A stretch of 64,000 bases of DNA from an uncultured Lachnospiraceae bacterium (GCA_910585075.1 CAJUED010000002.1:112268-176267), one strand, 5' to 3'; positions 42,283 to 51,976 are shown, numbered from the stretch's first letter. A program made the numbers and translations. Notes: a model not told the origin generated them from the letters alone.

Positions 42283-42758
42283 GAGTTCACCTCCCCTTCT
42301 CCGTACAAAGACAACATCAGCTTCTGCGCTTCTCCATCTTTATCCGTAATTATAATAGACAGCATTCCGTCCTCAAGAGAAATAGAAAGGCCTCCTGCCT
42401 CCATAACTTTTTCTCCCGCTTCCGGTCCTAAGGCCGCGTCCTTTTCAGAGTATAGCTCCATAAGATATCCGTCATAGTAATAAACCCGGGTCATATAGTC
42501 TCCGTCCGGAAACACCAGCGCGTCCCCCTCACCAAATGCCTCCACGTCCACTGCCGTGGGGCCGTCAGCCTGCCGCACCTTAACGGTCACATACTGAGCG
42601 CATGTGCGGTTTTCGTAGAACGCATTGTTGCGAACGGTAAGCCGTCTGTAGGCATTGGCGCCGGTAAACAGCACCGCCATCAGACAGGCCGCAAACACCC
42701 CAAACAAAAGGAGCGCTATTAACCCGTCCAAATGATATTCCATTGTTCGTTTTTTCAT
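42279..42758 (-). CDS. Small membrane protein, probably DUF4860 family
   Basis: A 159-residue protein with an N-terminal helix (about 10-35; HLDGLIALLLFGVFAACLMA) and a soluble domain with beta-strand pattern (YMTRVYYYDGYLMELYSE, then LSISLEDGMLSIIITDKDGE). The overall plan is that of DUF4860 proteins, which occur in the same gene order in other Lachnospiraceae as far as I recall. It overlaps both neighbours by four bases, a sign of tight coupling. Role unknown; minor pilin-like subunit is the best guess. Confidence 0.65.
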   Translation of the reverse strand: MKKRTMEYHLDGLIALLLFGVFAACLMAVLFTGANAYRRLTVRNNAFYENRTCAQYVTVKVRQADGPTAVDVEAFGEGDALVFPDGDYMTRVYYYDGYLMELYSEKDAALGPEAGEKVMEAGGLSISLEDGMLSIIITDKDGEAQKLMLSLYGEGEVNS

Positions 42759-43075
42759 GGCTCGTTCTCCAATACTGTGATGTCCGGCATCAGATTCTGG
42801 GCAAAGAGGTTATAATAAACCGTATACTTTTCTTCATCCACATGAACACCGTAATGATTCTTTAAATATTCCAGATCCGAAGGATAAACCCCTTCCGCGG
42901 CATAGCAGGCCACGCAGCTTCTGCGCAGAACATCCTCAAGCTGGGCCATCTCCTCAGACGCCCTTCCCGATTCAAGACTGTTCAGAGCCCCTGCAAAAAA
43001 GAGCAGCACCGCTATCACCACACAAGGAAGCAGCAACCCCGAAAGAAGACCTCCGGTCGTTCTTTTTCTTCTCAT
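42755..43075 (-). CDS. Pilin-like small membrane protein
   Basis: A 106-residue protein: basic start MRRKRTTGG, hydrophobic helix (about 10-30; LLSGLLLPCVVIAVLLFFAG), then an amphipathic helix and a small domain CYAAEGVYPSDLEYLKNHYGV followed by KYTVYYNLF. The YxxEGxYPxxLxxLxxxYG pattern is like the domain of GspG-type pilins. A GG pair lies before the helix but the usual pilin glutamate is missing. GAGG lies five bases before the start. It is the first of four small genes after gspF, from which it is separated by a long palindrome. Confidence 0.65.
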   Translation of the reverse strand: MRRKRTTGGLLSGLLLPCVVIAVLLFFAGALNSLESGRASEEMAQLEDVLRRSCVACYAAEGVYPSDLEYLKNHYGVHVDEEKYTVYYNLFAQNLMPDITVLENEP

Positions 43076-43109
43076 ATTTTCCTCATTTCCGCCCACAGTA
43101 GATTTTACT

Positions 43110-43212
43110 TATAGTCAACGGCATTAGAAATTGCCTTTTCGGGCTTGCAAAAGCTGGCACATATGGCTTTTGCAAGAGCCGGAAAGAGCAATTTATTATG
43201 TCGTTGACTATA
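43110..43212. repeat. Long palindrome (about 103 bases) inside the pilus-like operon
   Basis: TATAGTCAACG (43110-43120) and CGTTGACTATA (43202-43212) are perfect outer arms; inner arms include GCTTGCAAAAGC (43143-43154) and GCTTTTGCAAG (43166-43176), and the segments between also pair partly (AATTGC/GCAATT). The end sequence TTATAGTCAACG recurs at 35366-35377 beside the recombinase gene. A small palindromic mobile unit or mRNA-stabilising hairpin is likely. Confidence 0.6.
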
Positions 43213-43240
43213 TATCATGCAGGCACAAATTTGTTGATTC

Positions 43241-44281
43241 CTATCCTATAGCAGACATAATATGCATCAGCGGCAACATTACGGACAACAAAATAAGTCC
43301 CACCAGCACGGAACACACCAGCACAAGGGCAGGCTCCACCCGTCCCACAGCATCCTCCAGCGCAGCCTCGCTCTCCTCGGACATATCCCTGGCAATTTTC
43401 TCCATTGCCGTGTCCCCGGCGCCGCTCTTAAAGCCCAGCTCCAAAAGACGGCAGGAAGCTCCGGGAAGGAGTCCGCTTGCCTTCATGGCGCTGCCTAATT
43501 TTTCACCCTCATCCAGACGCTTTCTGCAATCCGTGCATCTGCCCACTGCGGCAGGTACATCTTCCATCAATCTTGCTGCCAGGGAAACCGCTTCCTCCGT
43601 AGGCAGGCCGCTTGTCATTCCCATGGAAAGCGCCTGGGCCATGCGGGCAGTGTTCATTTTCTTTGAAAGCCCTTTATCTCCATGGCTGCTGCGCCACATA
43701 CCCATAAGCTTTTCCCTGAAAGATTCCGACACTGCAAGGGCTGCAAAGAATATCACGATAACAGCCATCAACACCCACAATACAGGCATAATCTTATCCA
43801 GCCAGCGTCCTAAGGTAAGGAGCCCTCCCGCAACACCGGAAAGCCTTCCCCCCAATGACCTGTACACATCATCAAAAATCGGCAGTACCTTTACAAGCAG
43901 TACGCCAATCACCAGCAGCATCAAAAGAAGCATGACTGCCGGGTATAAAAGGGAGCTGCGGATACGTCTGTCCAGACGGACTCTGTACTCATAATACCTT
44001 GAAAGAGCGCTGAGCGCTTCCACACTCCGTCCGGCCTGCTCTCCCACTTCCAAAAGACCGGAAACATAGACGGGAAATCTGCCCGTATTTTTAAACGCCG
44101 CCGACAGGGGCACGCCCTGGTCAACCTCATCCGCCATGCCCTCCAAAAGCTCCTTATATTCCGGGTCGCTGTCCTCTAACAGCAGAGCAAGGGCGTCTCC
44201 TGCTCCTACACCTGCCTGAAGCAGCAAAGAAAGCTCCAGACAAAGGGAAGATATTCCCTCATGCGAAATCATTTTTTTCAT
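43241..44281 (-). CDS. Type II secretion/type IV pilus platform protein GspF/PilC
   Basis: A 346-residue inner-membrane platform protein. Two repeated GspF domains are visible, the first with LCLELSLLLQAGVGAGDALALL (about 10-130) and the second with MAQALSMGMTSGLPTEEAVSLA (about 215-340), each followed by a transmembrane helix; three helices in total. It couples the ATPase to pilin assembly. GGAG lies seven bases before the start. It is the first gene of the operon ending in pilT and follows the transglutaminase gene by 66 bases. Confidence 0.9.
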   Translation of the reverse strand: MKKMISHEGISSLCLELSLLLQAGVGAGDALALLLEDSDPEYKELLEGMADEVDQGVPLSAAFKNTGRFPVYVSGLLEVGEQAGRSVEALSALSRYYEYRVRLDRRIRSSLLYPAVMLLLMLLVIGVLLVKVLPIFDDVYRSLGGRLSGVAGGLLTLGRWLDKIMPVLWVLMAVIVIFFAALAVSESFREKLMGMWRSSHGDKGLSKKMNTARMAQALSMGMTSGLPTEEAVSLAARLMEDVPAAVGRCTDCRKRLDEGEKLGSAMKASGLLPGASCRLLELGFKSGAGDTAMEKIARDMSEESEAALEDAVGRVEPALVLVCSVLVGLILLSVMLPLMHIMSAIG

Positions 44282-44347
44282 GTTTAAACTCCAATCTTTT
44301 TATCTATTTCTTTGTCCTGTGCTATTATAAAAGCATTCGTATCAATA

Positions 44348-45265
44348 TTAGTATAAATATTTCACCGTATAATTGCTTCCGTCACCAATGTATTTCATGA
44401 TATCGGCGCTGCCGCCGCTGGCGGATGCAAAGGTAGGATCCATCCTGTGCCAGGTGGTACCGTCAAAATAAATCACGTCGTTTAACCAGCCCGCTTCCTC
44501 TGTCCACACACTAATCCATGCGTGGTATGCCGTTCCCGCATACCCAACCACCAGTTTACAGGGAATTCCCTGACTGCGGAGCATCCCTGTCATAAGAGCC
44601 GCGTAGTCAAAGCAGATTCCCTTCTTTGAAGACAGCACACTGTCCAGCACAGGCAGATAGCCACTGCGTACCGTAGCCGCCTTATTGGTATCATATGTAA
44701 TATTTCCGGTTACAAAATCGTAGACCTTCACTATCTTTTTCAGGATATCCGTCTCAGACCCAATCAGTTCCGCCGCTTTCGCCACGGAAGCCGGCGCATT
44801 GGCATAATCCACATACTGATTTGGGCGCAGGAAAGGCGCAAGCTCACTGCTCAAGGCCACCTGAAATGAGCCTGAAAGCATTGTGGCATACTTTGAGCCT
44901 TCCACATTTTCAAACACCGTCACCTTATATCCCCCATTTCCATCGGATAAGGGAAAAGTAGTCCACACCCCGGCAGGCAGATCATATGTATAAGTAGTCT
45001 TAGGCCCTGCGACCTGCACTTTAAGACGCTTGCCCGTAGATGCCGTATAATCCACCATCACATAACCGTCCGCCGTATTTGAATAATCAATCACGGCATA
45101 CTCATTCTTGGCCACCTGGGTGCCGGAAGCTGTAGGAAGCGCCGCTGCCGCAGAAGAAACCTTTGCGTTTCCCGCGCCGCCCGAACGGGCCAAAACCTGC
45201 CCGGCATAACTGTTACACAACACCGCAGTCAACAGAAATGCGACAATCCATTTTCTTTTTTTCAT
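44348..45265 (-). CDS. Secreted transglutaminase-like cysteine protease-fold protein
   Basis: A 305-residue exported protein. A signal peptide (MKKRKWIVAFLLTAVLCNSY, cleavage near VLA) is followed by a beta domain (about 50-145) and the transglutaminase core with the catalytic triad in GICFDYAAL (Cys), AYHAWISVW (His) and HRMDPTFA (Asp). Such proteins cleave or crosslink peptides, often in the cell wall. Start 45265 has GGAAGG upstream; the longer frame to 45304 is not supported. It precedes the gspF-pilT operon on the same strand, so it could act on its products, but the promoter arrangement is not known. Confidence 0.87.
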   Translation of the reverse strand: MKKRKWIVAFLLTAVLCNSYAGQVLARSGGAGNAKVSSAAAALPTASGTQVAKNEYAVIDYSNTADGYVMVDYTASTGKRLKVQVAGPKTTYTYDLPAGVWTTFPLSDGNGGYKVTVFENVEGSKYATMLSGSFQVALSSELAPFLRPNQYVDYANAPASVAKAAELIGSETDILKKIVKVYDFVTGNITYDTNKAATVRSGYLPVLDSVLSSKKGICFDYAALMTGMLRSQGIPCKLVVGYAGTAYHAWISVWTEEAGWLNDVIYFDGTTWHRMDPTFASASGGSADIMKYIGDGSNYTVKYLY

Positions 45266-45468
45266 ACATCTGTACCTTCCTTTCTCCCGGCAGGACATTT
45301 CCAAAACAACCTGTCATCTACGAAACGCCTGCCCATATCCATGCACCGTCCGTTCTCTCACTCAGATTTCATCTTACAAATGAATTTACGCCCATTATAG
45401 CAATTTCATGCCAATTTTACAACATCATTTTACGACTGGATAAAAACGGCAGTGTTGCCGGGTAAAAT

Positions 45469-48192
45469 TTACCCCAGCTGCGCAATCCTCTCTTTTACCT
45501 GCTCCATCATCTGTGTGTATTTCTCCAGCTTCGCCCTCTCCTCGGCAATCTTTGCCTCCGGAGCCTTTGACATAAATTTCTCATTGTTCAGCATTCCGTT
45601 CACACGTGCAAGCTCTCCCGTAAGACGCTTCTCCTCCTTCTGCAAACGCTCCAGCTCCTGCTTCAAGTCAACCAGCTCGGCAAAAGGAATATAAAGAGTC
45701 ACACCGGCAATCACCACCGACACCGCATCCTGCGCGATACCTTCTTTATTCCTCTGAATGGTAACCTCAGATGCGCTGGCAAGGGCTGCAAAGAACAGCT
45801 TTCCTTCTGAAAAGGCATTCAGGGCATCCTCATTTTCGCTTACCACAAACACATGGGCTTTCTTTCCGGGCGCCACATTCATTTCCGTGCGGACGTTTCT
45901 GATTCCTCTTACCGCTTCCTTGATCAGCTCAATATCCTTTTCTTCCTTTTCAAAATGCCATTCTTCCTTATATACAGGCCAGTCCGAAACCATAATGGAT
46001 TCTTCCTGTGACTGCAGGGTACAGAAAATTTCCTCTGTGATAAAAGGCATGTAAGGATGCAAAAGCTTTAACGCATTTATCAAAACTGTCTTTAAAGTCC
46101 ACAAAGCCGCCGCTTTTGTCTGGCCCTCCGAACCGTAAAGCCGGGATTTTACCATCTCAATATACCAGTCGCAAAACTCATCCCAGATAAAGTCGTAAAC
46201 CTTCTGAACCGCAATTCCCAGCTCAAAGCTCTCCATGTTGCTTGTAACTTCCTGCGTCAGGGTGTTGAGCTTTGAGAGTATCCACTTGTCAACCGGCTCT
46301 AATCGGGGCATTTTTTCTACCGCACCGTTTTGAGGCCTGCCGCTTTCAGGCATACTGCCATTTTCAGACGTGCTTCCATTTCCGGATGCGCCGCCATCCT
46401 CGGGCATATTCATCATAATAAAGCGGGAAGCATTCCAAATCTTATTGGCAAAATTCCTGCTTGCCTCCACCCTTTCATAATAAAAACGCATATCGTTGCC
46501 AGGGGCATTTCCTGTAATTAAGGTAAGACGCAGGGCGTCCGCACCGTATTTATCAATAATCTCAAGAGGGTCAATGCCGTTTCCAAGGGATTTACTCATT
46601 TTCCGCCCCTGTGCATCCCTTACCAGCCCGTGGAACAACACTGTTTTAAAAGGCTTTTCTCCCATATGCTCAAATCCTGAGAAAATCATCCTGATTACCC
46701 AGAAAAAGATAATGTCATAGCCTGTCACCAGCACATCTGTGGGATAAAAATATTTTAAATCTTCTGTCTGCTCCGGCCAGCCCAGCGTAGAAAAAGGCCA
46801 CAGCGCAGAGGAAAACCATGTATCCAGAGTATCCGGGTCCTGGGTAAAGTGCTCATGCCCGCACTTAGGGCACCTCTCCGGCATTTTTCCGGCAACCACG
46901 ATTTCACCGCATTTATCACAGTAGTAGGCAGGAATCCTGTGTCCCCACCAGAGCTGTCTGGAAATACACCAGTCGCGGATGTTGTCCGTCCAGTTAAAGT
47001 AAGTCTTTTCCATACGCTTTGGAATCAGCTGAATATCTCCGTTTTTCACAGCTTCCACCGCAGGCTTGATCAGCTCGTCCATCTTTACAAACCACTGCTG
47101 CTTGATCATGGGCTCAATGGTAGTCTTGCATCTGTCATGGGTTCCCACATTATGGGAATAATCCTCAATTTTAACCAAAAGACCCATTTCGTCCAGCTCT
47201 TTTACAATGGCCTCTCTCGCCGCATATCTATCCATGCCGCAGAACTTGCCGCCCATCTCATTGATGGTAGCGTCATCATTTAAAATGTTGATTTCCGGAA
47301 GATTGTGACGCTTTCCAACCTCAAAGTCATTAGGGTCGTGAGCCGGTGTGATCTTCACAACGCCGGTTCCAAATTCCATATCCACATAAGAGTCCGCAAC
47401 CACAGGAATCTCTCTGTTGATAATAGGAAGCATCAGCTTCTTTCCGATAATATCTTTATATCTGTCGTCCTCGGGGTTTACTGCCACTGCCGTATCTCCC
47501 AGCATAGTCTCCGGCCTGGTGGTGGCGAACTCCACAAACCTTGTGGTGCTCACACTGCCGTCCTCCTCAATCACCGGATACTTAATGTGCCAGAAATGGC
47601 CTGCCTGTTCCGTGTATTCCACCTCCGCATCGGAAATAGAGGTGTTACAAACCGGACACCAGTTGATGATACGGCTTCCCTTGTAAATCCAGCCTTTTTC
47701 GTGCATTCTGCAAAAGACCTCCGTTACCGCCTTGTTGCAGCCCTCATCCATGGTAAAGCGCTCCCTGTCCCAGTCGCAGGAGGAACCCATCTTTTTCAAC
47801 TGGCTGATGATACGCCCGCCGTATTCCTTTTTCCAGTCCCAGGCCCGCTCCAAAAAGCCTTCCCGTCCAAGGTCTTCCTTGCTCACGCCTTCCTCTTTTA
47901 ACTTTTCGATAATCTTTACCTCGGTTGCAATGCTGGCATGGTCCGTGCCCGGCTGCCAGAGCGCATTGTACCCCTGCATCCTCTTAAAACGAATCAGAAT
48001 ATCCTGCATGGTATTGTCAAGAGCATGTCCCATGTGAAGCTGACCTGTAATATTTGGAGGGGGAATCACAATTGTAAAAGGTGTTTTGGAATGATCCACC
48101 TTTGCATGGAAATATTTTTTATCCAGCCACTTCTGATAAATTCTGTCCTCAATCCCTTTCGGGTCATAGGTTTTCGCCAATTCTCTGCCCAT
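45469..48192 (-). CDS. valS: Valine--tRNA ligase
   Basis: A 907-residue class I synthetase charging tRNA-Val. PPPNITGQLHMGHALDN carries the HIGH-type motif and GRKMSKSLGNG the KMSKS motif; the editing domain lies between, and the C-terminal coiled coil (KQELERLQKEEKRLTGELA) is typical of ValRS. A short low-complexity insertion (SGNGSTSENGSMPESG) occurs between the catalytic core and the anticodon domain. Start MGRELAKTY at 48192 has GGAGG nine bases upstream. A T-box leader with its own promoter controls the gene. Confidence 0.95.
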   Translation of the reverse strand: MGRELAKTYDPKGIEDRIYQKWLDKKYFHAKVDHSKTPFTIVIPPPNITGQLHMGHALDNTMQDILIRFKRMQGYNALWQPGTDHASIATEVKIIEKLKEEGVSKEDLGREGFLERAWDWKKEYGGRIISQLKKMGSSCDWDRERFTMDEGCNKAVTEVFCRMHEKGWIYKGSRIINWCPVCNTSISDAEVEYTEQAGHFWHIKYPVIEEDGSVSTTRFVEFATTRPETMLGDTAVAVNPEDDRYKDIIGKKLMLPIINREIPVVADSYVDMEFGTGVVKITPAHDPNDFEVGKRHNLPEINILNDDATINEMGGKFCGMDRYAAREAIVKELDEMGLLVKIEDYSHNVGTHDRCKTTIEPMIKQQWFVKMDELIKPAVEAVKNGDIQLIPKRMEKTYFNWTDNIRDWCISRQLWWGHRIPAYYCDKCGEIVVAGKMPERCPKCGHEHFTQDPDTLDTWFSSALWPFSTLGWPEQTEDLKYFYPTDVLVTGYDIIFFWVIRMIFSGFEHMGEKPFKTVLFHGLVRDAQGRKMSKSLGNGIDPLEIIDKYGADALRLTLITGNAPGNDMRFYYERVEASRNFANKIWNASRFIMMNMPEDGGASGNGSTSENGSMPESGRPQNGAVEKMPRLEPVDKWILSKLNTLTQEVTSNMESFELGIAVQKVYDFIWDEFCDWYIEMVKSRLYGSEGQTKAAALWTLKTVLINALKLLHPYMPFITEEIFCTLQSQEESIMVSDWPVYKEEWHFEKEEKDIELIKEAVRGIRNVRTEMNVAPGKKAHVFVVSENEDALNAFSEGKLFFAALASASEVTIQRNKEGIAQDAVSVVIAGVTLYIPFAELVDLKQELERLQKEEKRLTGELARVNGMLNNEKFMSKAPEAKIAEERAKLEKYTQMMEQVKERIAQLG

Positions 48193-48227
48193 TCTCATCA
48201 TCCTCCGTTTTTGTTTTTTATTGCATA

Positions 48228-48655
48228 AAAAAGCCCCTTACAGACATTTCTGCCTGTAAAGGGCGCATTCTCCTATAGAGATTTCTCTTATGAGATTCAC
48301 GCGGTACCACCTTCGTTTATCACTCTGCGACTACTGATAACAGGTTCCCTTCCATCTCCAGCCGGCAGCTTACTGCCTGGCTCTCAGGCACGCTGCCCGA
48401 ATCATAGAAAATAGTCATCAATGGTCCTATCCTGTAACGTGGATAAATACGTGAAAGCTTACTGATATCCTTAAAGCCCGGCATCCCTGCCTAGCCGCTG
48501 TCCATGTTCAGCCCTCCGGTTCCAAAGCTACCTTCCACATCTCTTTCCTTAAAACCTTCCAGCACCGCATAAAACACCACGCGGGGTTTTTTCTCTGACA
48601 GGCAGAAAATGTGTACTCCTCTTTTTCATCACCTTTTACTGTTCCAATTGTTTCT
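48228..48655 (-). ncRNA. T-box riboswitch leader of valS
   Basis: Read on the minus strand, the leader contains the T-box antiterminator core GAAGGTGGTACCGCG (48315-48301) followed by a terminator hairpin GCCCTTTACAGGCAGA/TCTGTAAGGGGC with a T run (48262-48228). The upstream part holds GATGAAAAAGAGGAGTACA near the 5' end, as in stem I starts. Uncharged tRNA-Val would bind and prevent termination. The specifier codon could not be assigned by eye, so tRNA identity rests on the downstream gene. Confidence 0.88.
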
Positions 48656-48684
48656 ATATTAGTTGCTGTTATTTTATTTGTCAA
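48656..48684 (-). promoter_or_regulatory. Promoter of the valS T-box transcript
   Basis: TTGACA (48679-48684), a 17-base spacer and TAATAT (48656-48661) on the minus strand form a near-consensus sigma-A promoter directly before the T-box leader. Confidence 0.82.
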
Positions 48685-48712
48685 GTTCTAATTTTTCACA
48701 CGCTGGTAAATA

Positions 48713-48725
48713 GGTAACAGTTCAG
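48713..48725. repeat. GTAACAGTTCAG repeat unit (family C)
   Basis: GGTAACAGTTCAG just downstream of the glycoside hydrolase gene. Related units are at 52675-52687, 34134-34144 (reverse) and 28831-28840. At 52676 the unit is one arm of a hairpin. Confidence 0.4.
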
Positions 48726-48740
48726 ATGTGTAAAAATAAC

Positions 48741-51700
48741 CTACATTTTAACCACCGGGCTGACTATGATACCCGTAGGGCGAAGCTGGTACTCATAGGA
48801 CCATGCCGCCCCCCTTGTCCGCCAGGAATCAGGGCCCGCCCAGGTAAGCGAATGGTTGCAGTTGTGAAGGGCTCCAAAGGTATTGATGCGATTCCCATAA
48901 GCCGTAAGTTCCAGAATATGCTCCCCGGCCGTAACATCCTTCAGCAAAAGCGTATACGGTGAAAATGCAATTCTGCCCTGGTCCCTTCCATCCAGCGCCA
49001 CCTTGATTACAGGACAGCGAAACTGGGTTACTTCCACCCTTAAATCCCCGCTCTCCTCCACCGAAACAGGCACGCGGTAGGTCAGATTTCCCCCATAAAA
49101 GGGCAGCCCCTGTGTACAGATATCTCCAAAGGCCAGACGCCTTACCGGTTCCGTAAGGAGTGTGTTGCGTCCCGCCACTTTCACTCCGAAATCCCCCAGT
49201 AAATACATGGCCTCCACATTGCATTTCCTATAATATGGCATAAAGGCCGTAAGGATATTTTCACCGGCCTTCAAATCCGGCAGGGATACCGTTTTTATGG
49301 AGCGGTCTGCAAAATATCCTGTCACCTCCGACTCAACTTTTTTGTCATTTAAATATAAAAACGTTTCTTCCGGATTTTCCAGTGCAAGAAGCGGCGCCTT
49401 TACAGGAACCTCCGAATGGATATGAAAGCGCAATCCAAGCCGATGCTTCACTTCCTCTTTCTCAGGATTCACCCATGGCTGGGGAAAGGCCTCTGTTCTC
49501 AGCTGATACCCTGCAAGAACCCGGAATTGATTGTCAATGCGGAGAATTTCCTCCGGGCTCCGCCAGCTGCCGTCATCAAATTTTGCCTCCGCAATATCTA
49601 AAATCAGCACATTAGGCTCCTCAAGGGATACCTCCACAAAATCGGGGAGCCGAAGCGTTTTCTCCCTTTTCACAGGACACGTATCTTCCTGTTTATAGGA
49701 GGAAACGGCACCTTCATCAACAACACATGTATCCTCTTGCTTGCGTGAGGAAGCGGCTCCTTCTTCTACAGGGCACATATCCTCCTGTTCACAGGCAGAA
49801 GCAGATTCTTTGTCTGGAATCAGGGCGTATAAAAGGGAGTCATGGTCATAAACGGTTTCCTTGATGACAGTGTTCCCATTCAAATGCTGACAGGACACAT
49901 TTCGGATTTCTCCCGTCATAGCATCATAAAGCACCGGACGATAAGCGCCGGTAATTTTGATCGTCAGCTCCTCCCTTTCCGGGATATCCGGGTTCGGCAT
50001 TTTATTACAGTGAGCCAGAAACAGCCATTTTTTCCCGTTGTCACTACGCATCTGATAAAGCATATTACCGACCCGTTCCCCATGCTGGTTATGCACATCC
50101 ACACATCTTACGTCGGCAAGGGCCGCCAGCAGAAGGTTCTCCGAAAAGCCGATTTTTTCACAGGTATCTGCAAACCGGGCCCCCTCACTGCTTGGAAGTG
50201 CATCCACCCAGGAGGGAATCCTGCCGGTGAAAATCACCCTGCCGCCCTTTTCCTGAAATGCCTTTAAACGCTCAAGGGTACTGCTCCTGATGGTCACAAG
50301 GTTGGGCACTAAAATGACATCATATTTCATTTCCCCCACAAGGAAATCCCCCTCTCCTCCCAGCGCATTGTCATCGGTCTGCTCCTTCCAGAGGGATTCG
50401 GAAATAAAGTCAAAGTCAATCAGCCCATAGAGCAGCCACTCCGTCAGCTTTTGAAACTGATAGTCCATTTCCTTGCGGATACCGGCCGTCTGCTCCTTTG
50501 GCCCCCAATAGAGCCAGCAGGATTCTACCGGATGAATCACTCCTACCCTCACATCAGCCTTCCCCCTTGTGAGGGCCGTATTCAAACGGCTGAAATAATC
50601 CTCAATACAGCGGTATTCCCGATACCAGGGAGACTGGCTTCCGATAGAGGCAGGATAATCTCTTTTTGCCTCCCCTGCCATGGAAGTCCATGTAAGGTGA
50701 TGCACACGTATGGTAACGCCCAGAGCCGCCTGCCAGTCCCCGGCCAGCTTATGGCCCCGGAAATCAAAATCCCAGTTGGTCACTCCGTACAGCTCGCTGA
50801 GCATTCCTTCCCGGCCATACTGATGGACTGCACTCTGGGCCTGTTTTGCCGTGGTCAGCTCTCTCCAGTCACAGAGCATATCGATTCCCGGAATGTCAAA
50901 GGAACGGTAAGAGCGCATAGCCTCCCCCAGAGCCGCTGTCTGAGACTGAAGCGTAGGCTCCTCCATCATATGCCCTGTCAGGGCAATTCCATGAGCTCTG
51001 CACCAGCTGCCAATATTGTCCGCAAAGGCACTGGCAAAGCGCTCACAAATATGGTCATGATAACGATACCGGTGTACGGACACCTTTCCACTCCGGGAAG
51101 GTATCCAGAAAGCTGCATCCGTATGCCTTCTCATAGGTAATCGCGAAATCGTCCGTATAGGGAAGAATGACCTCTTTCTTTTCCTCCCCAAAGCCCAGCG
51201 TGGATTTTATACAAAACTGCGGTTCATCCGTAAAAATCGCCGGTATGGATTTCCCGAAGTCTTCTCCAAGCTTCCGATAATAGGCTTCATGGGTCAACTC
51301 AATAAACCTGTCCATTGCCTTTGGATTCAGAGAATCCACATAGGCCTGATTGTTAAACCAGGCATTGTCCCCCGAGATTTCCCGGTATAAATACCAGATG
51401 TGGAATCCCTCCGGCTTTGGCTCATCCTTTTCCAGCAGACGGTATTTTGTCATATAGCCATTTTTAAGCTTAACCGCATATCTGGCAAGAAATTTCCGCA
51501 CACCACTGCTGATTGGCTTGGCCAGACTGCCCCCGGCTTCCTCCGGTACTTCCTCCTTTTCAGGAAGCTCCTTGGGGGAAAATAAAAGAAAACGCATACG
51601 ATATTCCTGATTTTTCGTGACAAGCCCGCCTGCGGATCCGGAGGGCCAGCGGTCCTCATCATAAAGCCAGGTAAGCATCCCAAGCTCCTGCGCCTTTTCG

Positions 51701-51939
51701 TGTGTATGGCGGACCATTTCCATAAATTCCTCTCCCAGGTATGGTAAATCCATACCGGTCCGGCTGTGAATATGCGCGCCGCCCATTCCCATTTCTTTAA
51801 GCACCCCAAGGGTATGGTCAACGTCCTCTTTTCCCACTTTACAGTTCCAGGACCAGAAGGGCGTTCCCCGGTACTCGCTTGTGGGATTTTTAAAAAGCGC
51901 CGAATCCAATTTGGAGGTAAGATTTTTCTTATATAGCAC
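48741..51939 (-). pseudogene. Frameshifted glycoside hydrolase, GH106-like (putative alpha-L-rhamnosidase)
   Basis: Two reading frames together make one enzyme of about 1065 residues. The 5' part (51939-51055; GTG start with GGAG six bases upstream) begins LYKKNLTSKLDSALFKNPTS and has TPFWSWN, HSRTGMDLPYLGEEF and WLYDEDRWPSGSAGG. The 3' part continues from GKVSVHRYRYHDHICERF to the stop at 48741, with HMMEEPTLQS and a C-terminal beta-sandwich. A one-base surplus, probably in the AAA run at 51085-51087, breaks the frame; removing one A restores FPEWKVSVHRYRYHD. There is no signal peptide. It could be a true loss-of-function, a switchable gene or a sequencing error. A 48-base tandem repeat interrupts the 3' part. 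Confidence 0.75.
49677..49820 (-). repeat. Three 48-base tandem repeats inside the glycoside hydrolase
   Basis: The period is exactly 48 bases (49677, 49725 and about 49773 begin equivalent units). Each encodes a 16-residue unit of the type SS-KQEDTC-V-EGA, with variants EQEDMCPVEEGA, KQEDTCVVDEGA and KQEDTCPVKRE. The units differ at several bases, so the expansion is not very recent. They lie in a linker between the catalytic part and the C-terminal beta domain. Confidence 0.75.
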
Positions 51940-51976
51940 TATATTCTCCTTTCCTATGACAAGGCATATCCGCCAC

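Noticed and set aside
43131..43994. Long plus-strand open frame (287 codons) opposite gspF
   Set aside because: Antisense to a clearly recognised gene; Ser/Pro/Thr-rich composition without domain pattern.
48301..48315. tRNA-like TGGTACCGCG sequence
   Set aside because: It is the antiterminator core of the valS T-box, not part of a tRNA gene.
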